A stretch of 9,738 bases of DNA from Eudoraea sp. (GTDB taxonomy: Bacteria; Bacteroidota; Bacteroidia; Flavobacteriales; Flavobacteriaceae). The position numbers were made by a program, and so were the translations under genes. Of the stretch, positions 1 to 7,491 are shown one piece after another. The stretch lies in the NCBI GenBank assembly GCA_013041785.1, contig JABDRK010000165.1, positions 1 through 9,738 on the forward strand, given 5' to 3'. The notes under the pieces were generated by a model. The model did no database searches and was not told where the DNA came from. It saw only the letters and a program-made list of their open reading frames with translations. Each line of letters begins with the position of its first letter. Position 1 is the stretch's first letter.

Positions 1-1296
1 GGCCCACATACGGCAAGGATGGATAACCGTTGGTTGCAAACGGGACATAATCCCTGGAAAGCGATCATGGGCGGCGATGGCATGCAGGTTCAAATAGATA
101 ATAGAAACCCGAACATCGTTTACACCGGATTTCAATTTGGAAACTATTACCGTCTGGACCTGGGCAGCGGGAAACGCAAGGCCATTCAACCCAAACACGA
201 ACTCGGGGAAACACCTTATCGCTTCAACTGGCAAACGCCAATTTTATTATCCCCGCACAACCAGGATATCCTCTATTTTGGAGGAAACAAGTTGCATCGG
301 TCCCTGAATCAGGGAGATCGTTGGGAGGCAATCTCTGATGACCTTACTGCAGGCGGTAAAAAAGGAAATGTAGCCTACGGAACCCTGACCAGCATATCGG
401 AATCTCCTTTCAAATTCGGGCTTTTGTATGTGGGAAGTGACGATGGCATGATCCATATGAGTAAAGACGGAGGCGGCAACTGGGAAAATATTTCCGCCTC
501 CCTGCCCAAAAACCTCTGGGTAAGCCGGGTAGTTGCCTCAAAACACAAAATAGGTCGGGTCTATGCCACCCTGAACGGGTATCGCTGGGACGACTTCACC
601 CCTTATGTCTATAAGAGTGAAGACTTTGGCAAAACCTGGGTTTCTATTGGTGAAGGGCTACCCCCCTCACCTGTAAACGTCATCACGGAAGATCCGGATA
701 ATGAAAACTTGCTCTTCGTGGGAACTGATGACGGTTTATATGCTACTTTGGACCAGGGCGCTACTTGGCAGTGGTTTCAGCAAGGGATCCCATATGTAGC
801 CGTACATGACCTGGTTATCCAACCAGAAGCAAAACACCTGGTTGTGGGCACCCATGGCCGTAGTATCTACCGTGCTGATATATCACATCTGCAACTACTC
901 GATGCGGAAATCATGAAAAGCCCGCTATACGTTTTTGAATTAGATAAAATAAGGCATTCTCCCAGATGGGGAAACAGCTATAGTACCTGGGGAAAACCCG
1001 TGACCCCCGGACTGGATATTGTTTTTTATTCTAGCACCACAGGACCCTACACTGCCTATATCAGATATCAGGATGATATTGTTGTAAGTGAGGTGTCCCT
1101 GGAAGCTGACAAAGGCCTGAATGTGCTTTCCTATGACCTTGCTTTTTCAAAACAGGGAAAGACCGATTTCCTCAAGAAAATTAAGAAGGAGCTAAAAAAA
1201 GCACAGGATGGTAAAACCTATTTGCCCAAGGGTGAGTATACCGTGGAGCTTGAAGGAAAACGCGTAGCGGAAAAAGTTTCTTTCACCATTGAATAA
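1..1296 (+). CDS. BNR/Asp-box beta-propeller (VPS10/sortilin-like) protein, 3' part
   Basis: The reading frame is open from the first base, so the gene starts left of the window; the ATG at 19 is probably internal. About 431 codons are visible, ending in TAA. Four Asp-box motifs (S/T-x-D/N-x-G-x-x-W) appear, counted from the Met at base 19: residues 95-102 (SLNQGDRW), 148-155 (SKDGGGNW), 200-207 (SEDFGKTW) and 243-250 (TLDQGATW). Between them lie blade-like segments such as YVGSDDG, FVGTDDGLY and VVGTHGRSIY. This is the pattern of BNR-repeat propellers that Flavobacteriia often encode as long exported proteins annotated as glycosyl hydrolase or VPS10-domain proteins. Residues about 295-425 form a non-repeat beta-rich C-terminal domain with a Lys-rich stretch near 386-400. 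No T9SS sorting domain is obvious at the C-terminus. The substrate is unknown; Asp boxes are structural, so a glycosidase activity should not be assumed. DUF2721 follows after 8 nt, probably in the same transcript. Confidence 0.85.
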   Translation, partial: GPHTARMDNRWLQTGHNPWKAIMGGDGMQVQIDNRNPNIVYTGFQFGNYYRLDLGSGKRKAIQPKHELGETPYRFNWQTPILLSPHNQDILYFGGNKLHRSLNQGDRWEAISDDLTAGGKKGNVAYGTLTSISESPFKFGLLYVGSDDGMIHMSKDGGGNWENISASLPKNLWVSRVVASKHKIGRVYATLNGYRWDDFTPYVYKSEDFGKTWVSIGEGLPPSPVNVITEDPDNENLLFVGTDDGLYATLDQGATWQWFQQGIPYVAVHDLVIQPEAKHLVVGTHGRSIYRADISHLQLLDAEIMKSPLYVFELDKIRHSPRWGNSYSTWGKPVTPGLDIVFYSSTTGPYTAYIRYQDDIVVSEVSLEADKGLNVLSYDLAFSKQGKTDFLKKIKKELKKAQDGKTYLPKGEYTVELEGKRVAEKVSFTIE

Positions 1297-1304
1297 GGTA
1301 GATC

Positions 1305-1694
1305 ATGGAACTAACCCTAAGCATTCCCGCACTTTTGTTCCCCGCCATATCCCTGAGTATGCTCGCTTACAATGCGCGCTATCTGGCCATTGCTGCGTTA
1401 ATCCGGCAATTGCATGGTGAATTTAAGGCAACCGGTTCCAGGCGTATAGGAATACAGGTAGAGCAATTACAACGCCGCCTTCGTATCATTAAACATATGC
1501 AGGCGGTGGCAATTATCAGTTTTCTGTTAAGTGCCATAACCATGTTCCTGATTTATGTAGAGCTGAACATTTGGGCAAATCTGATCTTCGGCGGCAGCCT
1601 TTTTGCCCTGATGATTTCCCTGGTACTGAGCCTGATTGAAGTACAACTTTCCACACAATCCCTGAGTACCCAGCTCGCGGATATGGAAGAATAA
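1305..1694 (+). CDS. DUF2721 family small membrane protein
   Basis: This 129-residue protein has the layout I associate with DUF2721. A hydrophobic N-terminal segment (about 5-23, with SIPALLFPAISLSMLAYNAR) is followed by a basic cytoplasmic-type stretch (about 34-64, RRIGIQVEQLQRRLRIIKH) and two closely spaced transmembrane helices (about 65-86 and 91-113), then a short polar tail. The function of the family is unknown. The start is supported by an SD-like AAGGTAG just upstream, one of the few recognisable ribosome-binding sites in the window, and by the family-like N-terminus beginning directly at this Met. The 8-nt gap after the propeller gene suggests co-transcription and perhaps translational coupling. 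Its stop lies 6 nt from the stop of the convergent ATP-grasp gene. The family name comes from recognition, not from a search. Confidence 0.8.
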   Translation: MELTLSIPALLFPAISLSMLAYNARYLAIAALIRQLHGEFKATGSRRIGIQVEQLQRRLRIIKHMQAVAIISFLLSAITMFLIYVELNIWANLIFGGSLFALMISLVLSLIEVQLSTQSLSTQLADMEE

Positions 1695-1700
1695 GCTGGG

Positions 1701-2588
1701 TTAATGCCTGCCTTTTGCGTAGTGTTCAACGTAGGTGACAATTTCCCTGGCTACATTTACTCCGGTAGTGGTCTCGATACCATGCAGGCCCGGGGAGGCA
1801 TTTACCTCCAGTAGCAAAGGGCCTTTGTTAGAACGGATGAGGTCTACTCCGGCTACTCCAAGGCCGAGGTATTTTGCAGCACTGAGGGCAATTTCCCGCT
1901 CTTTGGGGGTAATTTCAACAACCTCAGTTTCTGCTCCACGATGCACGTTGGAACGGAATTCCTCTACAGTACTGGCCCTTTTCATACTGGCAACCACCTG
2001 GTTCCCGACAACAAAGATGCGTATGTCTTCTCCATTGGCCTCTGCTATATACTTTTGTAAGAGGATGCTGGTGTCCATCTTATAAAACGTGTCAATAATA
2101 GACTTGGCCGACTTTTTTGATTCGGCAAGAATAACCCCCAAGCCATGGGTGCCTTCCTGTAGCTTTATGATTACCGGGGTGCCTCCCAGGATCTTGATCT
2201 GGTCCTCTATATTATCGGGGTTGATGGAAAAAAGGGTCTCCGGGATGGGGATATTTTTCCGCGACATGATTTGTAAGGTACGCACCTTGTTCCTCGCCCG
2301 GATAATTCCCAACGCCTTTGCGGTACTGAATATGCCGTTCAATTCGAATTGTTTGACAATTGCGGCCCCGTGCCGGGTAACCTTGGCCCCTATCCTCGGG
2401 ATTATGGCATGGAATTCATCCGTTATGTTTTCGTCTCCCAGGTAAATTTTGGGTTTACCAGAACCCAGTTTTACCGAACACTTGGTATGGTCTATGAGTT
2501 CAATATAATGACCCCGTAATTCTGCCTCTTCCGCTATCCGCTTGGTGGAATACACGTTCATACTAACAGACAGGAGTCCAATATCCAT
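1701..2588 (-). CDS. rimK: RimK-family ATP-grasp ligase (ribosomal protein S6--L-glutamate ligase type)
   Basis: The protein is 295 residues from the ATG at 2588 (E. coli RimK is 300). RimK adds glutamates to the C-terminus of ribosomal protein S6 using ATP; members outside gammaproteobacteria may act on other targets. Visible ATP-grasp elements: an N-terminal preATP-grasp beginning MDIGLLSVSMNVYSTKR; Lys142 in PVIIKLQEGTHGLGV with the glycine loop at 145-152; the adenine-side strand LLQKYI (176-181); DIRIFVVG (188-195); the substrate-side segment FRSNVHRGA (211-219); and metal ligands Asp249 (GVDL), Glu261 and Asn263 (EVNASPG). These positions run one residue ahead of E. coli RimK, which supports the ATG at 2588. 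A TTG at 2633 would add 15 polar residues with no counterpart. No S6 gene and no retropepsin-like zinc protease partner lies beside it here, although the upstream flank is the divergent sdh promoter. Exact substrate is inferred only. Confidence 0.88.
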   Translation of the reverse strand: MDIGLLSVSMNVYSTKRIAEEAELRGHYIELIDHTKCSVKLGSGKPKIYLGDENITDEFHAIIPRIGAKVTRHGAAIVKQFELNGIFSTAKALGIIRARNKVRTLQIMSRKNIPIPETLFSINPDNIEDQIKILGGTPVIIKLQEGTHGLGVILAESKKSAKSIIDTFYKMDTSILLQKYIAEANGEDIRIFVVGNQVVASMKRASTVEEFRSNVHRGAETEVVEITPKEREIALSAAKYLGLGVAGVDLIRSNKGPLLLEVNASPGLHGIETTTGVNVAREIVTYVEHYAKGRH

Positions 2589-2759
2589 TGTGGTTTTTCG
2601 AGGTGGTTTTTTGCGTTCAGTAATATCGTTCAAAAAAATTTAAGGTGCCATTCTACTTATCAATTTGTACGCAATACCCATGATTTTCGCATACTTTTTT
2701 CAATATGCTGCTCCGGTTTGCTTAAAATCAGTCTAAATAAAAACGAATGCCCCCAGATG

Positions 2760-2791
2760 TTTGTTAATAAAAGGGGTGTGCCGTATTTTTG
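2760..2791 (+). promoter_or_regulatory. Predicted Bacteroidota housekeeping promoter of sdhCAB
   Basis: A -33 element TTTG (2760-2763) is separated by 20 nt from an exact -7 element TAnnTTTG (TATTTTTG, 2784-2791). This matches the promoter consensus of the Bacteroidota primary sigma factor. Transcription would start around 2796-2798 and give a leader of about 15 nt before the sdhC ATG at 2812. This position also rules out the in-frame TTG at 2761 as the sdhC start, because it would lie upstream of the transcript. Transcription start is not measured. Confidence 0.7.
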
Positions 2792-2811
2792 GGGATCAAA
2801 ATTCATCTCCA

Positions 2812-3480
2812 ATGAGTGCATTGATAAAATCCTCTATTGCCCGAAAAATAGTCATGGCACTATCCGGGCTTTTTCTTGTTATTTTCCTGGTTTTACATGT
2901 GACTATTAACCTTGCTTCGGTAATTGATCCGGAAACATTCAACCAATGGTCGCATTTCATGGGCTACAACATCCTGGTGCAGTACCTGATGCAGCCCATC
3001 CTGATCGCTGGGGTAGTCATCCATTTTGTCGTGGGTATTGCCCTTGAATTTCAAAACAAACGCGCCAGAGGCGTTAAGTATGTAAAATACCAGGGGGGTG
3101 CAAATGCTCCCTGGGTATCCCGGAACATGATCTTCACCGGGGGTGTGGTGCTGGCCTTCCTGGGGCTACATTTTTATGATTTCTGGATCCACGAAATGAC
3201 ATACAAATACATCGAAGCCAACCCTATGGATCCAACAAGATATTACGAAGAAACCGTGGCCAAGTTTGAACCGATGTGGCGTACTATTCTATATGTAGTT
3301 TCATTTATCCTGCTTTCCCTCCACCTATGGCACGGATTTGCCTCGTCTTTCCAAACCATGGGAGTCAACAACAAATACACAGCAGGGATAACGAGGTTTA
3401 CCAAAATTTACGCGTTGGTGATCCCGCTCGCTTTTATCTTTATTGCACTGTATCATCACCTTAATCCTGTAATGCATTAA
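2812..3480 (+). CDS. sdhC: Succinate dehydrogenase / fumarate reductase di-haem cytochrome b subunit
   Basis: This 222-residue protein is the membrane anchor of a type B succinate:menaquinone oxidoreductase. It carries two haems b and replaces the separate C and D subunits of enterobacterial enzymes. Five transmembrane helices are apparent at about 12-34, 56-80, 103-126, 157-178 and 199-216. Four histidines fall where the B. subtilis SdhC haem ligands lie: His29 (VLHVTIN), His71 (VIHFVVG), His120 (GLHFYDFW) and His171 (SLHLWHGF). A polar loop at about 127-155 between helices III and IV is larger than in B. subtilis. The position two residues before His171 is Ser169, where the epsilonproteobacterial enzyme has the E-pathway glutamate. 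The ATG start at 2812 is chosen from family length and the promoter just upstream; no SD is visible. sdhA follows 2 nt after the stop. Confidence 0.93.
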   Translation: MSALIKSSIARKIVMALSGLFLVIFLVLHVTINLASVIDPETFNQWSHFMGYNILVQYLMQPILIAGVVIHFVVGIALEFQNKRARGVKYVKYQGGANAPWVSRNMIFTGGVVLAFLGLHFYDFWIHEMTYKYIEANPMDPTRYYEETVAKFEPMWRTILYVVSFILLSLHLWHGFASSFQTMGVNNKYTAGITRFTKIYALVIPLAFIFIALYHHLNPVMH

Positions 3481-3482
3481 TC

Positions 3483-5486
3483 ATGGGAAAACTTGATTCA
3501 AATATACCATCAGGGCCTTTGGCCGAAAAATGGACCAAGCACAAAAATGAGATCAACCTGGTTAATCCGGCTAACAAAAGAAACATTGATGTTATTGTCG
3601 TAGGTACCGGACTGGCCGGTGGTTCTGCAGCAGCATCTCTGGCCGAACTCGGATACAATGTAAAAACATTTTGTTTCCAGGATTCCCCAAGGCGGGCGCA
3701 CTCCATTGCGGCCCAGGGGGGGATCAATGCTTCTAAAAATTATCAGGGTGACGGCGACAGTGACTACCGTCTTTTCTATGATACCATAAAAGGTGGAGAT
3801 TATCGTTCGCGGGAAGCCAATGTATACCGACTGGCGGAAGTATCCGGTAATATAATCGATCAATGTGTGGCCCAAGGCGTGCCTTTTGCACGCGAATACG
3901 GCGGGCTCCTGGACAACCGTTCCTTCGGTGGGGTTCTGGTCTCCCGGACCTTTTATGCCAAAGGACAAACCGGGCAGCAACTCCTGCTCGGGGCCTATGG
4001 AGCTATGAACCGGCAGATTAACCGCGGTAAGATCAAATCCTATACCCGGCATGAGATGCTGGATTTGGTTCTGGTCGATGGGAAAGCCCGGGGAATCATT
4101 GCACGGGACCTGGTAACTGGTGAGATAGAAAGGCATTCAGCCCATGCTGTGGTTATCGCCTCAGGGGGATACGGAAACCTTTTCTTCCTGTCTACCTATT
4201 GCATGGGGGCCAACGTAATGGCTGCCTGGAGGACCCATAAAAAAGGAGCCTATTTTGCAAACCCCTGTTTTACGCAGATACACCCAACCTGTATTCCGGT
4301 ATCGGGAGACCATCAGTCGAAACTTACACTGATGTCTGAATCGCTTCGGAATGACGGACGAATTTGGGTGCCCAAAAAACTGGAAGATGCGAAGGCCATA
4401 CAGGAAGGAAAGCTCAGGCCTACCGAGCTTGCCGAAGAAGATCGGGATTACTACCTCGAAAGAAGGTACCCTGCCTTTGGAAACCTGGTCCCAAGGGACG
4501 TGGCTTCAAGGGCTGCCAAGGAAAGATGTGATGCCGGTTACGGTGTGAACAAAACAGGAGAAGCCGTATATCTGGATTTTGCAGCGGCAATAGAGCGATA
4601 CGGGAAAGAGAAGGCCTATACCCTGGGCATGAAAGATCCTGATAAAGACACGGTGCGTAAACTGGGTGAAGAAATTGTGGAAGCCAAATACGGCAACCTC
4701 TTCCAGATGTACGAAAAAATTGTAGACGAGAACCCCTACAAAACCCCAATGATGATCTACCCGGCAGTGCACTACACAATGGGTGGGTTGTGGGTAGATT
4801 ACAACCTGATGACCACCATCCCGGGTTGCTATTCAGCCGGAGAGGCAAATTTTAGTGACCACGGCGCCAACCGACTTGGGGCTTCTGCCCTTATGCAGGG
4901 TCTGGCAGATGGATATTTTGTGCTGCCTTACACCATAGGAGATTATCTGGCTGATGACATCCGTACGGGCGCTATCCCCACGGACACAGCGGAATTTGAT
5001 GAGGCGGAAAAAGCCGTTCGGGAGAAGATCGATCGCCTACTTGCTGTACAGGGAGAAAATACGGTTGATTACTACCACAAGAAATTAGGTTTGATCATGT
5101 GGAACAAATGTGGAATGTCCCGAAATGAAAAAGAGCTTAAGGAAGCTATCAAGGAAATTGCTGAATTACGGGAGGATTTCTGGAAAAATGTAAAAGTGCC
5201 CGGAGAGGCAGATGCTAAAAACCAGGAGCTCGAAAAGGCCGGTAGGGTAGCTGACTTCCTGGAAATCGGTGAGCTTTTTGCCATGGACGCATTAGAACGA
5301 AATGAATCCTGTGGCGGGCATTTCAGGGAAGAGTACCAGACTCCGGAAGGAGAAGCCCTGCGGGACGATAAAAATTACAGATATGTAGCGGCCTGGGAAT
5401 ACAAGGGTGACCCGAAAAATTCCGTAATGCACAAGGAAGAACTTGTTTTCGAAAACGTTGAACTTAAGACACGATCTTATAAATAA
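3483..5486 (+). CDS. sdhA: Succinate dehydrogenase flavoprotein subunit
   Basis: This 667-residue subunit oxidises succinate to fumarate and passes electrons from covalent FAD to SdhB, on the cytoplasmic side of the membrane. Visible features: dinucleotide-binding GTGLAGG at 41-47; the FAD-attachment His73 in [16 protein letters not shown] at 265-269; SESLRNDG with Arg289 at 285-292; the catalytic-type Arg338 in VPRDVASR; His430 in VHYTMGG; and the [18 protein letters not shown] segment at 451-468, which contacts FAD and dicarboxylate. The C-terminal domain is intact through residue 667. It is longer than E. coli SdhA (588) and similar in length to type B enzymes of Bacteroidota, mainly through an extended N-terminus (about 34 residues before the FAD fold) and inserts around 295-330 and 375-420. 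The ATG is 2 nt after the sdhC stop and has no SD, so translational coupling is likely. Confidence 0.96.
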   Translation: MGKLDSNIPSGPLAEKWTKHKNEINLVNPANKRNIDVIVVGTGLAGGSAAASLAELGYNVKTFCFQDSPRRAHSIAAQGGINASKNYQGDGDSDYRLFYDTIKGGDYRSREANVYRLAEVSGNIIDQCVAQGVPFAREYGGLLDNRSFGGVLVSRTFYAKGQTGQQLLLGAYGAMNRQINRGKIKSYTRHEMLDLVLVDGKARGIIARDLVTGEIERHSAHAVVIASGGYGNLFFLSTYCMGANVMAAWRTHKKGAYFANPCFTQIHPTCIPVSGDHQSKLTLMSESLRNDGRIWVPKKLEDAKAIQEGKLRPTELAEEDRDYYLERRYPAFGNLVPRDVASRAAKERCDAGYGVNKTGEAVYLDFAAAIERYGKEKAYTLGMKDPDKDTVRKLGEEIVEAKYGNLFQMYEKIVDENPYKTPMMIYPAVHYTMGGLWVDYNLMTTIPGCYSAGEANFSDHGANRLGASALMQGLADGYFVLPYTIGDYLADDIRTGAIPTDTAEFDEAEKAVREKIDRLLAVQGENTVDYYHKKLGLIMWNKCGMSRNEKELKEAIKEIAELREDFWKNVKVPGEADAKNQELEKAGRVADFLEIGELFAMDALERNESCGGHFREEYQTPEGEALRDDKNYRYVAAWEYKGDPKNSVMHKEELVFENVELKTRSYK

Positions 5487-5492
5487 ATTGCT

Positions 5493-6239
5493 ATGAAATT
5501 GTATTTAAAGATATGGCGTCAAAAGGATGCTAAAACAAAAGGGAAAATGGTAGACTATACCATGGAAGGCGTTGAAGGCGATATGTCCTTCCTTGAAATG
5601 CTGGATGTCCTCAATGAAGACCTCATCCTGAAAGGTGAGGAGCCCATTGAATTCGACCACGATTGCCGGGAAGGGATTTGTGGAACCTGCTCCCTTCAGA
5701 TCAATGGGAGGCCACACGGGCCAGATACCCGGATCACGGTTTGTCAACTACATATGAGAAGGTTTAAAGATGGGGATACCATTGTTATTGAACCTTTCCG
5801 GGCTAAAGCGTTCCCGGTGATCAAAGACCTGATTATTGACCGCTCGGCTTTTGAAAGAATACAGCAGGCCGGGGGCTATGTATCGGTGAATACTTCGGGA
5901 AACACCGTAGATGCCAATGCCATCCCCATTGAAAAAGATAAGGCGGATATGTCGTTTAACGCAGCAACCTGCATTGGATGCGGGGCATGTGTGGCGGCTT
6001 GCAAAAATGCCAGTGCCATGTTGTTCACCTCAGCCAAAGTATCTCAGTTTGCTTTGTTGCCTCAGGGACGTGTGGAAGCTGCTGATCGGGTTCAGAGCAT
6101 GGTTCGCCAAATGGACCTGGAAGGTTTTGGTAATTGCACCAATACGGGTGCCTGTGAAGTAGAATGCCCAAAAGGCATTTCCCTGGAAAATATCGCAAGA
6201 ATGAATCGGGAATACCTCTCAGCCACAGCAAAAGGGTAG
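5493..6239 (+). CDS. sdhB: Succinate dehydrogenase iron-sulfur subunit
   Basis: This 248-residue subunit carries electrons from SdhA to the haems of SdhC through three Fe-S centres. The ferredoxin-like N-terminal domain has the [2Fe-2S] ligands Cys58, Cys63, Cys66 and Cys84 (CREGICGTC ... ITVC). The C-terminal domain has [11 protein letters not shown] (Cys160, 163, 166, 170) and [14 protein letters not shown] (Cys215, 221, 225). By analogy with E. coli SdhB, Cys160/163/166/225 bind [4Fe-4S] and Cys170/215/221 bind [3Fe-4S]. All ligands are present. The ATG is 6 nt after the sdhA stop, and an intrinsic terminator begins about 20 nt after the sdhB stop, so sdhCAB is a complete three-gene operon. 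Genes for an SdhD or SdhE are not present in the cluster, as expected for type B. Confidence 0.96.
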   Translation: MKLYLKIWRQKDAKTKGKMVDYTMEGVEGDMSFLEMLDVLNEDLILKGEEPIEFDHDCREGICGTCSLQINGRPHGPDTRITVCQLHMRRFKDGDTIVIEPFRAKAFPVIKDLIIDRSAFERIQQAGGYVSVNTSGNTVDANAIPIEKDKADMSFNAATCIGCGACVAACKNASAMLFTSAKVSQFALLPQGRVEAADRVQSMVRQMDLEGFGNCTNTGACEVECPKGISLENIARMNREYLSATAKG

Positions 6240-6259
6240 TCGATTCCGTTTATTGAAAC

Positions 6260-6290
6260 AAAGACCCCGGGCCCAGACCCGGGGTTTTTT
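6260..6290 (+). terminator. Intrinsic terminator of the sdhCAB operon
   Basis: A perfect 8-bp GC-rich stem, ACCCCGGG (6264-6271) pairing with CCCGGGGT (6278-6285) around the 6-nt loop CCCAGA, is followed directly by a T run reaching 6290. The A-rich 5' flank (6260-6262) could extend the stem against the T run. It starts 20 nt after the sdhB stop. Confidence 0.92.
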
Positions 6291-6319
6291 ATGGATCCCT
6301 GTTTTATTTGCTACTTTTA
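6287..6319 (+). promoter_or_regulatory. Possible promoter of the aminotransferase gene
   Basis: TACTTTTA at 6312-6319 matches TAnnTTTG at seven of eight positions. Its last base lies 20 nt before the ATG at 6340, exactly the spacing seen between the sdh -7 element and sdhC. The -33 region is only TTTT (6287-6290), part of the terminator's T run. A promoter is expected here because the sdh terminator separates the two transcripts, but the match is imperfect. Confidence 0.35.
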
Positions 6320-6339
6320 TCCAAAGCTGCAGATCATCC

Positions 6340-7491
6340 ATGGCACAATTCGCATCTCCCTCCAAGCTACCTCAACTCCCGACGTCGATTTTTACCACCA
6401 TGAGCCAAATGGCCAGGGAATACGGGGCCTTAAATCTGTCACAGGGATTCCCCGATTTTTCACCTGATCCCAAATTACTGGAATGTGCCCATGACGCCAT
6501 GCGCAAAAACGTCCACCAGTATGCTCCCCTTGGTGGTATTTTTCCCCTGCGGGAACGGATAGCAGAAAAGATTCATCGCTGTTATGGCGCCACCTATCAT
6601 CCACAAAAGGAAATTACGGTAACCGTCGGGGCCACACAGGCTTTATTCACGGCCATTTCGGCTTTCGTCTGGCCAGGTGACGAAGTAATTGTGCTAAAAC
6701 CTGCGTACGACTGTTATGAGCCCGGTATAATAGCAAACGGAGGGATTCCCGTGCCGATCCAGATGAAAGGGAAAACCTATCAGGTAGATTGGGGAGAAGT
6801 GGCACAAAACATCAGCCCTAAAACCCGGATGGTTATCATTAATTCTCCTCACAACCCCAGCGGGGCCGTGTTTTCAAAGGAGGACATGCTTCAATTGGAA
6901 AAATTACTCCAAGGCACCGATATTTTGGTGCTTAGCGATGAAGTATACGAACATCTGGTATTCGATGGTACTCTTCATGAAAGTGTTTCTAAATTTCCGG
7001 ATCTCGCGGCGCGAAGCCTGGTCTGTGCCTCCTTTGGGAAAACCTTCCATGTCACAGGATGGAAAATGGGCTATTGTGCTGCACCGGACTACCTTATGCA
7101 GGAGTTTCAGAAGATCCACGAATTTGCCGTATTCTGCGTAAACCATCCCTTGCAGCATGCCCTGGCAGCCTATCTGAAAAACCCGGAACCCTATATGGGT
7201 CTTAGTGAATTTTTTGAGACCAAAAGGGATTATTTTCTGGATGGGATCAGCGGTTCCCGATTCCAATTTACCCCAACACAAGGGACGTACTTCCAGCTAC
7301 TGGATTATTCCGATATCTCTGAGGAACCGGATGTACAGATGGCTGAACGACTAACAAAAGAGTTCGGGATTGCAAGTATCCCAATTTCTGTATTTAATAA
7401 GGACCATCTGGACCACCGCCAGTTGCGATTTTGCTTTGCCAAAAAGGAAGAAACCCTGGCAAATGCGATTGAGGTCCTGCAGAAAATCTAA
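6340..7491 (+). CDS. PLP-dependent methionine/aromatic aminotransferase, YbdL-like
   Basis: This 383-residue class I/II (fold type I) aminotransferase closely resembles E. coli YbdL (386 residues), a methionine transaminase related to kynurenine aminotransferase/glutamine transaminase K. It should convert methionine or aromatic amino acids to 2-oxo acids in the cytoplasm. Visible features: SKLPQLPTSIFTTMS at the N-terminus; LSQGFPDF (33-40); YAPLGG (61-66); GATQALF (97-103); NSPHNPSG (168-175) with Asn172; Asp200 and Tyr203 in SDEVYEH; the Schiff-base Lys234 in SFGKTFHVTGWKMGY; and Arg363 in LRFCFAKKE, the carboxylate-binding Arg. The ATG at 6340 is chosen because the alignment to YbdL begins there. 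The in-frame TTG at 6253 would place its codons inside the sdhB terminator. The family often sits beside an omega-amidase gene; none is adjacent here. Its stop overlaps the stop of the convergent serine hydrolase. Confidence 0.9.
   Translation: MAQFASPSKLPQLPTSIFTTMSQMAREYGALNLSQGFPDFSPDPKLLECAHDAMRKNVHQYAPLGGIFPLRERIAEKIHRCYGATYHPQKEITVTVGATQALFTAISAFVWPGDEVIVLKPAYDCYEPGIIANGGIPVPIQMKGKTYQVDWGEVAQNISPKTRMVIINSPHNPSGAVFSKEDMLQLEKLLQGTDILVLSDEVYEHLVFDGTLHESVSKFPDLAARSLVCASFGKTFHVTGWKMGYCAAPDYLMQEFQKIHEFAVFCVNHPLQHALAAYLKNPEPYMGLSEFFETKRDYFLDGISGSRFQFTPTQGTYFQLLDYSDISEEPDVQMAERLTKEFGIASIPISVFNKDHLDHRQLRFCFAKKEETLANAIEVLQKI

Noticed and set aside
2589..2633. TTG at 2633 as the rimK start, adding 15 residues
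   Set aside because: The extension is polar and has no counterpart in RimK; the ATG at 2588 gives an N-terminus that aligns with E. coli RimK and catalytic residues offset by just one.
2618..2640. Possible rimK -7 element in the T-rich stretch (minus strand TTTTTTTG)
   Set aside because: It lacks the TA of TAnnTTTG and the upstream TTG spacing is only approximate; a promoter is expected here but this match is too weak to list.
2761..2811. TTG at 2761 as the sdhC start
   Set aside because: It overlaps the -33/-7 promoter of the operon and would lie upstream of the predicted transcript; the family N-terminus begins at the ATG at 2812.
3510..4136. Long antisense frame of 208 codons inside sdhA
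   Set aside because: It lies wholly within strongly conserved sdhA coding sequence, resembles no family, and has no promoter or start signal; it is a shadow of the sense codons.
6253..6339. TTG at 6253 as the aminotransferase start, which would give an apparent N-terminal signal-like sequence
   Set aside because: The extension is translated from the sdh terminator hairpin and T run. The YbdL-like sequence starts at the ATG at 6340, so a signal peptide is not real.
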